From CAZIMM01 sp964540415 (GTDB lineage: Bacteria > Bacillota > Clostridia > Oscillospirales > Acutalibacteraceae): a DNA stretch of 56,874 nt. The stretch spans positions 1 to 56,874 of the forward strand of contig CAZIMM010000005.1 of assembly GCA_964540415.1 (NCBI GenBank), read 5' to 3'. Numbering within the stretch: the stretch's first letter is position 1; each line of letters begins with the position of its first letter. Shown piece by piece: positions 6,970 through 15,342 of the stretch. The notes beneath the pieces are model-generated. The model saw only the letters and a program-made list of their open reading frames with translations, searched no databases and was not told where the DNA came from. The translations under genes were made by a program, and so were the position numbers.

Positions 6970-8907
6970 ATGAAAAATGTTTATCTAGTTCAGGTTGATG
7001 TTTCCGCCTGCACCGGAACAGAAAACGCATATCTGCCCTACACCGTCGGCCTTCTTGCCGCGAGCGCATGGAGGGTTGAGCGTGTGCGCTCTGAATACTG
7101 CTTCAAGGAGTTTATCTTCCTTCGTGAGGACATAGACAATGTCGTTGCCGCGATGGACGAGCCTGCAGTTGTCGGGTTTTCAAATTATTGCTGGAATACC
7201 GAATACAACAAGCTTCTTGCCGAAAAAATCAAAGAAAGATATCCGAACTGCCTGATTGTTTTCGGCGGGCACAACATTCCCGGGGGCAGCGGTTTTTTGC
7301 GTGATTATCCCTTTGTGGACATTCTCAGCCACGGTGAGGGAGAAAAAGCCTTCGGAGAAATTCTTCTTGCCGCGCTCGATTCCTCGTTTGAAAACGTTGC
7401 CAACATCTCATACCGCAGCAGCGGAGAGCTTGTTGACACCCGTCTTGAGCCTCCCGGAGAGCTTGACTTTCCGTCCCCGTATCTTGACGGCTGGTTTGAC
7501 GATATTGTGGCAAAGCACCCGGAAATAACCTTCAATGCCATTCTCGAAACAAGCCGCGGCTGTCCGAACAAGTGCGCATATTGCGACTGGGGTCTGCTCA
7601 AGTCAAAGACACGCCTTTTTTCGCTTGAAAGAGTGCTTGCTGAAATCAAATGGATGGGTGAGCACAAAATTGCCTTTGTCTGGGGTGCAGACGCAAACTT
7701 CGGAATGTTTGAGCGCGACCTTGAGATTGCCGACGCTTTGATTGAAGCAAAGCGCACAAGCGGCTATCCCGAGCGCATGAGAATGAACTATTCAAAAAAC
7801 AATTTTGAGCGTGTGTTTGAAATTGTCCGCAAATTCAAGGACTGTGAGTTTGACCGCATCGGCGCCACCCTCTCCTTCCAGAGCCTTTCACCCACCGTGC
7901 TTTCAAATATCGGCAGAAAAAACATGTCACTTGAATTTTTCCGTGACCTGCTGACAAGATACAACACAGAGGGAATGAAGGCATACTCGGAACTCATACT
8001 CGGGCTCCCCGGCGAAAGCTACGCGAGCTTTATCAGGGGCATCGGCGAGCTTTTTGAAATCGGGCAGCACTTTGTTTTTGAAGTTTACAGCTGCATTCTT
8101 CTCCCGAATTCAATCATGGGCAGCAGCGATTATATTGACCGATTCGGAATCAAAACCGTGCGCACCGAAATTCTCCGTCCGCACTTTGAGAACAGCGCAT
8201 TCACTGTTCCGGAATACAACAACATCATCATTGAAACCAACACCATGAGCCGTGCAGACTGGATAAGGGCAACCGTGTTTTATTACCTTGCCAAGGCTTT
8301 TCACGGCAACGGTTTGCTGCGCGCGTTTGCAATATATCTGCACTTTGAACAGAATATACCGTATGAGCAGTTTTATGACGGTCTGCTTAATTATTTTGAG
8401 AGCAAGCCCGGGCTTTTTACGTCCGAAATATATTTTGAGCTTAAACGCCATGCAGATGAGATATCCTCCGGCATAACAAATCGCAAGCTTTTCTTTGAGC
8501 CCTCCGGCGATGTTGTCTGGGATGACCACGAATATGCCGTCCTGAACCTGCTCAACAACCGAGAGAAGTTTTTTGAGGATGTTTTGCCCTACCTGATTCG
8601 CTTCGGCATTGCCGATGATATTTTCCGCAGTCTGCTCAGCTACCAGAAAGGCATTCTGCGAGTCACCGGTGAGGAAGAAGTGAGTGCAAAGCTTGATTAT
8701 GACATTCACGGCTACCTTAAAAATGTTTATGTCAACAATCCTCAGCCGCTCGTCAAGCGGCGGCACACACTCATCATGCGCGACAGCGATGTTATGCCCG
8801 ACTGGAAAATGTTCGGCAAATTCGTTATCTGGTACGGCCGCATGGGCTGGAAATCCTACAAAGACACAGTAGAATACTCAATGCGGGAAGAAGAGGTTAA
8901 CCTATGA
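6970..8907 (+). CDS. Cobalamin-type radical SAM protein, paralog 1
   Basis: The 645-residue protein has three parts. Residues 1-185 form a Rossmann-like B12-binding fold, with YLPYTVGLLAA replacing the usual PPLGL, then FGGHNIP (98-104) and GEGEKAF. Residues about 190-420 are a radical SAM barrel with cluster cysteines C198, C202 and C205 in GCPNKCAYCDWG and a later ELILGLPGE strand. Residues 420-645 are an unassigned mostly helical domain. The DxHxxG cobalamin ligand motif is absent, so cobalamin would bind base-off without His ligation, or not at all. The next two genes are full-length paralogs. The first gene of the operon, it is preceded by AAAGG. The reaction cannot be named; methylation, epimerisation or cyclisation of an unactivated carbon are all possible for this superfamily. 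Confidence 0.85.
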   Translation: MKNVYLVQVDVSACTGTENAYLPYTVGLLAASAWRVERVRSEYCFKEFIFLREDIDNVVAAMDEPAVVGFSNYCWNTEYNKLLAEKIKERYPNCLIVFGGHNIPGGSGFLRDYPFVDILSHGEGEKAFGEILLAALDSSFENVANISYRSSGELVDTRLEPPGELDFPSPYLDGWFDDIVAKHPEITFNAILETSRGCPNKCAYCDWGLLKSKTRLFSLERVLAEIKWMGEHKIAFVWGADANFGMFERDLEIADALIEAKRTSGYPERMRMNYSKNNFERVFEIVRKFKDCEFDRIGATLSFQSLSPTVLSNIGRKNMSLEFFRDLLTRYNTEGMKAYSELILGLPGESYASFIRGIGELFEIGQHFVFEVYSCILLPNSIMGSSDYIDRFGIKTVRTEILRPHFENSAFTVPEYNNIIIETNTMSRADWIRATVFYYLAKAFHGNGLLRAFAIYLHFEQNIPYEQFYDGLLNYFESKPGLFTSEIYFELKRHADEISSGITNRKLFFEPSGDVVWDDHEYAVLNLLNNREKFFEDVLPYLIRFGIADDIFRSLLSYQKGILRVTGEEEVSAKLDYDIHGYLKNVYVNNPQPLVKRRHTLIMRDSDVMPDWKMFGKFVIWYGRMGWKSYKDTVEYSMREEEVNL

Positions 8908-10820
8908 ACAAGCACAGGGTTTATATGGTCCAGCCGAATTATCTTCATGCCTCTTCGACCTATCTGCCCTATGCCTCCGGAACGCTTGTCGCAAGTGCTC
9001 TGGCGGACGATTATGTTTCGCAGCGCTTTGATTTCGGTGAAATATTTTTTTTGCGTGAATCACCGGACAGTGTTCTCGACCGCATGGAGTCACCGTTTCT
9101 TGTCGGCTTTTCAAATTACATTTGGAACTACGAATACAACCGTGTTCTTGCGCAAAAGCTTAAGCAGCGTTTTCCCGAATGCATTGTTGTTTTCGGCGGC
9201 CACCATATCTCGCCTGCTTCCTCATGCATTGACGAATGCGGCTTTGCCGATTATTTTATTTTCGGCGAGGGTGAAGAGGTTTTTGTTCTGCTGCTCAAAG
9301 CGCTTACCGGTAACGGCAGAATTGAAGACGTTCCGAACATTGCATATTTTTCTCACGGCGAAACTGTTTTTACGCAAACACGCCGTATGGACGGCTGCGA
9401 TTATCCATCACCGTATCTTACGGGCTGCTTCGACTCGATTCTTGAAAAGCACAGCGAGCTTGAGTTTTACGCTGTGATTGAAACAAGCAGAGGCTGCCCT
9501 TACAAATGTGCCTATTGCGACTGGGGTAATCTGAATTCAAAGCTGAAAAATTTTCCCCTTGAAAGAATCTACGCTGAGCTTGAATGGCTCTGTGAAAAGG
9601 GTATTGACGGCTTCGGCGGCGCCGACGCGAACTTCGGCATTATCAAGCGGGACGAGCTGATAATCGACCGCATGGTTGAGCTGCACAACAAAACCGGGCA
9701 CCTGAAAAACTTTCAGACATCCTGGGCGAAAAACAGCAACGAAACCGTGTTCAACATGACCAAAATGCTCAACGCCTGCGGAATGAACAAGGGCGTTACA
9801 CTCTCCTTCCAAACGCTCTGTCCGCTTGCCGCGAAGAACGTCGGCAGAGAAAACATCACCGTTGACAGCTACCGTGAGTTGCTCGAGCGCTACAACGGCG
9901 AGGGAATTGCAACCTACACCGAGCTGATTCTGGGTTTGCCGGGCGAAACCTATTCAAGCTTTGTCGACGGCATCGAGAGCCTTCTTGAAGCGGGTCAGCA
10001 CCGCGCGATTTATGTTCACAACTGCGAATCACTTCCCTGTGCAAGGCTTGCGGATGAGGACTATGTCCGCAGGTTTTCTCTTGAGATTTCACGTATACCT
10101 CTCAACCAGCCTCACCGCTCTGCTGAGTGCGACGGCATAACGGAATATTCAAGCATCATCACCTCAACCTGTTCACTTTCGCAGGACGATTGGGTGCGCT
10201 CCAATGTGTTTTCCTGCGCTGTCGGATGCTTCCACAGCTCCGGTCTGCTTGAGCTGTTCGCCGTTCTGCTTTACCATGAGGCAGGGGTGAAATACGTTGA
10301 TTTTTATTCCGGACTGCTTGAATTCATCAAGAGCTCCGGAGGCGTGTGCTCACGCGTTTTCGCCGACATTGAGACCCGGCTTCGCAGAGTTCCGGACGGC
10401 GGTGAGCTTACGGCTTACTCCCCGGAATTCGGCGACGTGCTCTGGCCTTTTGAGGAATATGTTTTTCTGCGGCTGATAACCGCATTTGACGAGTTCTATG
10501 CAGAAACAGAGCCTTACCTGAAGAGGTATATTCCCGACACCTCGCTCTTTGAAGAGCTGCTGGCCTACCAGAAGAACGTTATAAAACGCCCGTCCGGTGG
10601 CGGATTCGATTTCAAGACCGAATACAACTTCAGGGAATACTTCGCCGCAGCGCTTTCCGGCGGACACATACAATTGAAAAAAGAAACGGAGCTGCTGCAC
10701 ATTCCCGTTTGCGAAAGCGGGGATTTGACGGAATACGCGCGGAATGTGGTTTGGTACGGCAGGAAAAACAGCGGCTGCCTTCACACTCCGCAAAAGCAGA
10801 AGGACGGAGAAATTGACTGA
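8904..10820 (+). CDS. Cobalamin-type radical SAM protein, paralog 2
   Basis: The 638-residue protein starts inside the stop of its upstream neighbour (ATGA overlap), which implies translational coupling. Its architecture matches paralog 1: YLPYASGTLVASA near residue 20, FGGHHIS near 100, cysteines C198, C202 and C205 in GCPYKCAYCDWG, GADANFG, ELILGLPGE, and a C-terminal domain containing DDWVRSNVF. The cluster sits at exactly the same residue number as in paralog 1, so the N-terminal halves are nearly gap-free relative to each other. It lacks the DxHxxG motif. Side-by-side retention of divergent full-length copies argues for distinct steps or a hetero-oligomer rather than recent duplication. 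Confidence 0.85.
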   Translation: MNKHRVYMVQPNYLHASSTYLPYASGTLVASALADDYVSQRFDFGEIFFLRESPDSVLDRMESPFLVGFSNYIWNYEYNRVLAQKLKQRFPECIVVFGGHHISPASSCIDECGFADYFIFGEGEEVFVLLLKALTGNGRIEDVPNIAYFSHGETVFTQTRRMDGCDYPSPYLTGCFDSILEKHSELEFYAVIETSRGCPYKCAYCDWGNLNSKLKNFPLERIYAELEWLCEKGIDGFGGADANFGIIKRDELIIDRMVELHNKTGHLKNFQTSWAKNSNETVFNMTKMLNACGMNKGVTLSFQTLCPLAAKNVGRENITVDSYRELLERYNGEGIATYTELILGLPGETYSSFVDGIESLLEAGQHRAIYVHNCESLPCARLADEDYVRRFSLEISRIPLNQPHRSAECDGITEYSSIITSTCSLSQDDWVRSNVFSCAVGCFHSSGLLELFAVLLYHEAGVKYVDFYSGLLEFIKSSGGVCSRVFADIETRLRRVPDGGELTAYSPEFGDVLWPFEEYVFLRLITAFDEFYAETEPYLKRYIPDTSLFEELLAYQKNVIKRPSGGGFDFKTEYNFREYFAAALSGGHIQLKKETELLHIPVCESGDLTEYARNVVWYGRKNSGCLHTPQKQKDGEID

Positions 10821-10821
10821 A

Positions 10822-12744
10822 ATGAAGAACGTCAGAAAAAATTTTTATCTGGTTCAAATCGGGGTGAGCTATTCATCGCCGGTGTTTTTGCCGTATTCCG
10901 TGGGATGTATTGCCGCTTATCTCAAAGCCGACAGAGACATTACAAACCGTTATGACATCTGCGACATTGTGTTCAGACGCGAACCTATTGACACTGCTCT
11001 GGGGCATTTTGATTCTCCTTTTGCCGTAGCGTTTTCCTGCTTTGCCTGGAACATGCAATACAATTTGCAGCTTGCAAAAAAGGTTAAGGAAAAGTTCCCC
11101 GACTGTCTGATTGTCTTCGGCGGTCACAGCGTGCCTCCCGATGCTTCCCTGCTCGCTGAATACGGTTTTATAGATTTTCTCATGCACGGCGAGGGTGAGG
11201 AGTCAACTGCAGCACTCCTTAAGGTGCTTGATAATGGCGGGAAGCTTGACAGTGTTGCCGGGCTGTCATACCGCGGGGAAAACGGTCTTGTCACTGTTCC
11301 CGGTGCTCCGCCGGCGGACATTTCAGGTTATCCGTCGCCGTATACGGCGGGCATTTTCGACGGTATGCTTGAGAAGTATCCGGAAATTGAATTCCACGCG
11401 ACACTTGAAACCAACAGAGGATGCCCTTACGACTGCTCATACTGCGAATGGTGCTTCACAAAAAAGCTCCGCGAATTTCCCATGAGCAAGATAAAGGCGG
11501 AAATAGACTGGATTGCCTCACACAAAATTGCATATTGCTACTGTGCAGACGCAAACTTCGGCATTCTTCGGCGGGATGTAGAAATTGCGGAATACATTAT
11601 CGGGCAGCGTGAGAAACACGGCTATCCGAAAATATTCAAGCCGTGCTACGCTAAGGAAAGCGACGACACCGTCTTTCGGGCGGGTTGTCTGCTCAACCAA
11701 GCGGGAGCGGACAAGGGCGTGACTCTTGCTTATCAGACCCTCAGCGAAACCGCGCTGAAAAACATCGGGAGAAAGAATCTGACCCTTGAGCATTTTTCAA
11801 AACTCGACGCGCGTTACAACAGCGCCGGCATTCCGACCTACACCGAGCTTATTCTCGGCCTGCCCGGAGAAACACTTGAAAGCTTTTGCCGCGGGATGTG
11901 CCGTCTGCTTGAATCGGGGCAGCACAATTCAATGACTGTTTATGAATGTCAGGTTTACGCAAATTCCGTTATGGGCGACGCCGAATATCAGAAGAAACAC
12001 GGAATTGTCACCTCGCGCATTCCTTTGCTCGGAATTCACTACAATCCGGATTTCAGCGGTGTAAACGAATACTTCGACATAATCACCCAAACCGACACCA
12101 TGAGCCGCGGTGACTGGGTGAAGGCATGCATGTTTGCCGTAATTCTGCAGGCATTTCACCATCTCGGGCTGGCACGGTGCTTTGCGATTTATATGAGATA
12201 TGAAAAGGACATGCCGTATTTTGATTTTTACAACCGCCTTTTCACCTACATTTTTGAAGGCTCAAACGGCTTTCTTCACAGGCTTTACAGCGGCCTGCTT
12301 GCACGCAAAGCGGATGTTGAAGCGGCAGACTGGACATATCAGCGCGACGAGTTCGGAACCACCGGATGGTATTTTGAGGAGGGAGCGTTCCTTGAATCTG
12401 TCTGCGCGTTCGACGATTTTTTTGATGACCTTATGCCGTTCCTCAAAGGGCTCGGAGTTGAGCCGGAGGTGTTCGGCGAGCTACTGAAATACCAGACCGG
12501 CATTATCCGCCGCCCCGGTGTCAACAGCATTGTTCTTGATTGCGGTTATGATTTTTATAACTATTTTGAACGGATATATCAAAATGCCTATGCTCCGCTT
12601 GAAAAGAAGCACTGCACTCTGCGAATCCGTGCGAAAAAAGACATCAGCAGCATGGCGGAATATGCCCGCGAAGCAATCTGGTTCGGCAAGCGCAGGGGCG
12701 CGACCCTGATGACTAATCCGAGAGAACACATTGAGCAAATTTGA
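10822..12744 (+). CDS. Cobalamin-type radical SAM protein, paralog 3
   Basis: The 640-residue protein starts at the ATG one base after the previous stop codon; a frame extending further upstream would overlap paralog 2 by 77 bases and is unlikely. The fold is as in paralogs 1 and 2: FLPYSVGCIAAYL, FGGHSVP, C201/C205/C208 in GCPYDCSYCEWC, CADANFG, ELILGLPGE, and a C-terminal domain with GDWVKACMF. It differs by having an extra Cys three residues after the third cluster Cys (CEWC, where the others read CDWG). That residue could be an additional ligand or a substrate contact. Function is unknown beyond radical SAM chemistry. Confidence 0.85.
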   Translation: MKNVRKNFYLVQIGVSYSSPVFLPYSVGCIAAYLKADRDITNRYDICDIVFRREPIDTALGHFDSPFAVAFSCFAWNMQYNLQLAKKVKEKFPDCLIVFGGHSVPPDASLLAEYGFIDFLMHGEGEESTAALLKVLDNGGKLDSVAGLSYRGENGLVTVPGAPPADISGYPSPYTAGIFDGMLEKYPEIEFHATLETNRGCPYDCSYCEWCFTKKLREFPMSKIKAEIDWIASHKIAYCYCADANFGILRRDVEIAEYIIGQREKHGYPKIFKPCYAKESDDTVFRAGCLLNQAGADKGVTLAYQTLSETALKNIGRKNLTLEHFSKLDARYNSAGIPTYTELILGLPGETLESFCRGMCRLLESGQHNSMTVYECQVYANSVMGDAEYQKKHGIVTSRIPLLGIHYNPDFSGVNEYFDIITQTDTMSRGDWVKACMFAVILQAFHHLGLARCFAIYMRYEKDMPYFDFYNRLFTYIFEGSNGFLHRLYSGLLARKADVEAADWTYQRDEFGTTGWYFEEGAFLESVCAFDDFFDDLMPFLKGLGVEPEVFGELLKYQTGIIRRPGVNSIVLDCGYDFYNYFERIYQNAYAPLEKKHCTLRIRAKKDISSMAEYAREAIWFGKRRGATLMTNPREHIEQI

Positions 12745-12761
12745 AACTGTCAGGTGATGCA

Positions 12762-14594
12762 ATGAAAACGCTTCTCATTCAGCCGCCGCAATGGTATCCG
12801 GTGTCGCCTCACCTTGCGGTTCCGCTGCTTTCCGGCCAGCTCAAGCGGGCAGGCTTTCATGTCCGCGCCTTTGACATGAGCGCCGAGTTTTACAACAGGC
12901 TGCTCACGCTCAGCGCGGTTAAAAAGGCGTGTGACGATGCCGCAGCCATGCTCCCCTCCCTCGAAAAAAAGTATGCCCATGCAGATGTTGAGCAGCTCTC
13001 GGCAAGCGCTTCAGCCGCTGAAAAAACTCTTTATCTAAAGTACAAAACCGTTTCCGAATTTTTCGCTTCATACAGTGAACAGCTTGAAGAAACAATCGGC
13101 GGCATTGATGACGCCGTGAGGGTTCTCAAAACTGCTCCGGATTTTTTCGATCCGGAAAAGCTGGCAGACGCAAAGCACATGGTGAATTTGGCGTTGCGTA
13201 TTCTCTCCCTGCCCTATGCTCCCAACGAGCTTGCGTTTGACAATTATTTTGCCAATCCCCTTTTCAATCTTGACTGGGAGAACATAAAGCAGCAATGCCG
13301 TGACAGCTCTGTCAATATGTTTTCTCCGTTTTATGATGAGATTCTCGGCGAGCTGCTTTCACCGGGATATGACCTGATTTGCATATCCATGACGGATTTG
13401 AGTCAGCTCATTCCGATTTTTACCCTCTGCGAGGCACTCAAAAGCAGAACGGACGCGAAAATCGCTGTCGGCGGCAATTATGCAACACAGATTTACGAAG
13501 ACATTGCGCGGCACTCCGATATATTCGACGATTTTTTGGATTACCTTCTCATCGGTGACGGCGAATATTCCATTGTGCGCCTTGCCGAATACCTTGACGG
13601 AAGGACTTCTCTCGATGATGTCCCGAACATTGTTTACCGCAAAAACGGCGCAATAATTTCAACGGGGCTCAACTGCGAGAGGATTGATATGCAGTCCGTA
13701 GCTTACGCCGACTTCGACGACTATGATTTTTCGCAGTATTTCGCTCCGGAGACTGTTTTTCCCATGCAGCTTTCCAAGGGATGCTACTGGGGGAAGTGCA
13801 GCTTCTGTGACTACTTTTACGGCCAGCAGGGATACTGCCCGAAAACCGTCAAAAATGCAATTGAGGAAATAAGATATTATGTTAAAAAATATAATGCGTC
13901 AAAATTTATATTTGTTGATGAAGCTATACCGCCCGAATTCTATAACCGCCTGGCGGACGCCATCATTGAAAGCGGTTTGAAAATCAACTTCTACTCCTTT
14001 GCCCGGCTTGAAAGCGGCTTTACGAAAGAGGTGCTGGACAGGCTGTACAGTGCCGGTGCACGGCTGTTTTTGTGGGGCTATGAAAACTATTCGGAGCGCA
14101 TTATGAAGCTGATGAACAAGGGCATTGACATTGAGCACCGCCTTGAAATTCTGACCCGTGCACGCGAGGCCGGAATCTGGAACAACGGGCTGTTCATCTT
14201 CGGTTATCCCACCGAAACCGAGGAGGAAATCGAGCAGACAAAGCAAGTTATCAGAGAAAACAGACGCGTTATTCCGAGCTGCACCCTCTCAAACTTTTCA
14301 CTCAAAAAGCATTCGCGGCTCAAGGACGAGGTCGGGTCAAACGGAGTTGTCGGTTATTCAGAAAACGGCGAGTTCTACACCGTGTTCAAGGACGTTATCG
14401 ACGGAGTGAGCCAGTCGGGACGCAGAGAGATTCGCCGCGGTTTTCAAAGCGAATTTCTTGAGGAAAACGCCCATTCACTCTGGTCCGTTGTGTTTTCCGA
14501 TTTTGACCATCTTCTGCTTTATTTGTGCAAACACGGAATTGATTATGTCTGCTCATACCGCAGCGAAAACCGCATCTGTCCGGAATTCAGGTGA
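12762..14594 (+). CDS. Radical SAM protein with CX4CX2C cluster motif, copy A
   Basis: The 610-residue protein belongs to a second type, unrelated to paralogs 1-3 outside the common core. An N-terminal B12-like fold (LLIQPPQWYPVSPHLAVPLLSGQLKRAGF in sense, with GNYATQIYED and GDGEYSIVRL later) carries a large helical insertion of about 170 residues. The radical SAM barrel begins near residue 335. The cluster motif GCYWGKCSFCDY places cysteines at 341, 346 and 349, a CX4CX2C spacing instead of CX3CX2C. Further on are NKGIDIEHRLEIL and FGYPTETEEE, typical of B12-type radical SAM proteins. The ATG at 12762 is preferred over an in-frame TTG at 12741 because AGGTG precedes it. Its closest visible relative is the gene at 15339. 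Confidence 0.8.
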   Translation: MKTLLIQPPQWYPVSPHLAVPLLSGQLKRAGFHVRAFDMSAEFYNRLLTLSAVKKACDDAAAMLPSLEKKYAHADVEQLSASASAAEKTLYLKYKTVSEFFASYSEQLEETIGGIDDAVRVLKTAPDFFDPEKLADAKHMVNLALRILSLPYAPNELAFDNYFANPLFNLDWENIKQQCRDSSVNMFSPFYDEILGELLSPGYDLICISMTDLSQLIPIFTLCEALKSRTDAKIAVGGNYATQIYEDIARHSDIFDDFLDYLLIGDGEYSIVRLAEYLDGRTSLDDVPNIVYRKNGAIISTGLNCERIDMQSVAYADFDDYDFSQYFAPETVFPMQLSKGCYWGKCSFCDYFYGQQGYCPKTVKNAIEEIRYYVKKYNASKFIFVDEAIPPEFYNRLADAIIESGLKINFYSFARLESGFTKEVLDRLYSAGARLFLWGYENYSERIMKLMNKGIDIEHRLEILTRAREAGIWNNGLFIFGYPTETEEEIEQTKQVIRENRRVIPSCTLSNFSLKKHSRLKDEVGSNGVVGYSENGEFYTVFKDVIDGVSQSGRREIRRGFQSEFLEENAHSLWSVVFSDFDHLLLYLCKHGIDYVCSYRSENRICPEFR

Positions 14595-14598
14595 TGAT

Positions 14599-15342
14599 AT
14601 GAACAACTTTACCGGCGTTTCGATTATTCTGGGAGTAACGGATGAAGGCCGCTCGCTTGCCGAAACCGTTGAACGCATTATGGAGCTTTGTACCCCCGGT
14701 GACATTGAAAAGTTTGTGCTTGTAAAAGCAAAAAACGCTTCCGACGAAAGCCTGTCGGCAATTGCAGTGCTGGAGAGAGAATACCCGGATAAGATTTACG
14801 CATTCGAGCAAAAATCTCCGGGAGTCGGCGGTGCAATACGTGACGGTATGGCCGCAATCACCTCCTCGCACACAATGCTCTTAGCTTCGGACAATGCGCA
14901 GGACCTCGACTGCGTACCCATTATGATTGAAAGTGCAAGGCGTGAGCCCGAGGTCATATGCAAAACCTCGCGTTGGCTTGTGAAAAACAGCTTTCACGGT
15001 TACGGTGCCGCAAAGCTCGCCGCAAACCGCGCGGCGCAGAGCTTTTTGCGCACGCTTTATCACAGCAAGCTGACAGACTTCACAAACCCCGTTCAGATTG
15101 CTCCCACTGCGCTCTACCGCTCGATTGACTGGGAATGCACCGATTTTTCTTTCCTGCCCGAAATGGTTCTCAAGCCGCTCCGCCTGGGCTGTGAATTCCG
15201 TGAGATTCCCACAGCATGCTACAAGCGCACCGTCGGGAAATCAAAAAATTCCTTCCGGCAAACCGCCGCATATCTCGGAATCGCGCTGAGGGCCAGAGCA
15301 ATGAAGCCGCAGAGCATAATTAAAGGAGACGCCGTGAGATGA
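14599..15342 (+). CDS. GT2 family (DPM1-like) glycosyltransferase
   Basis: The 247-residue protein has a GT-A fold: SIILGVTDEGRSLAETVERI at the nucleotide-sugar end, PGVGGAIRDGM, an acidic SDNAQDLD segment standing where DPM1-like enzymes have their DxD metal site, and GKSKNSF near the C-terminus. Polyprenyl-phosphate mannose or glucose synthases have this length and layout when they lack a membrane domain. It would transfer a sugar from NDP-sugar to undecaprenyl phosphate at the inner face of the membrane. The ATG follows GGTGATGAT five bases after the previous stop, so it belongs to the radical SAM operon; the longer upstream frame overlaps that gene and is rejected. It is the only non-radical-SAM gene in the operon, which points to glycolipid or glycan as substrate class (inference). 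Confidence 0.75.
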   Translation: MNNFTGVSIILGVTDEGRSLAETVERIMELCTPGDIEKFVLVKAKNASDESLSAIAVLEREYPDKIYAFEQKSPGVGGAIRDGMAAITSSHTMLLASDNAQDLDCVPIMIESARREPEVICKTSRWLVKNSFHGYGAAKLAANRAAQSFLRTLYHSKLTDFTNPVQIAPTALYRSIDWECTDFSFLPEMVLKPLRLGCEFREIPTACYKRTVGKSKNSFRQTAAYLGIALRARAMKPQSIIKGDAVR

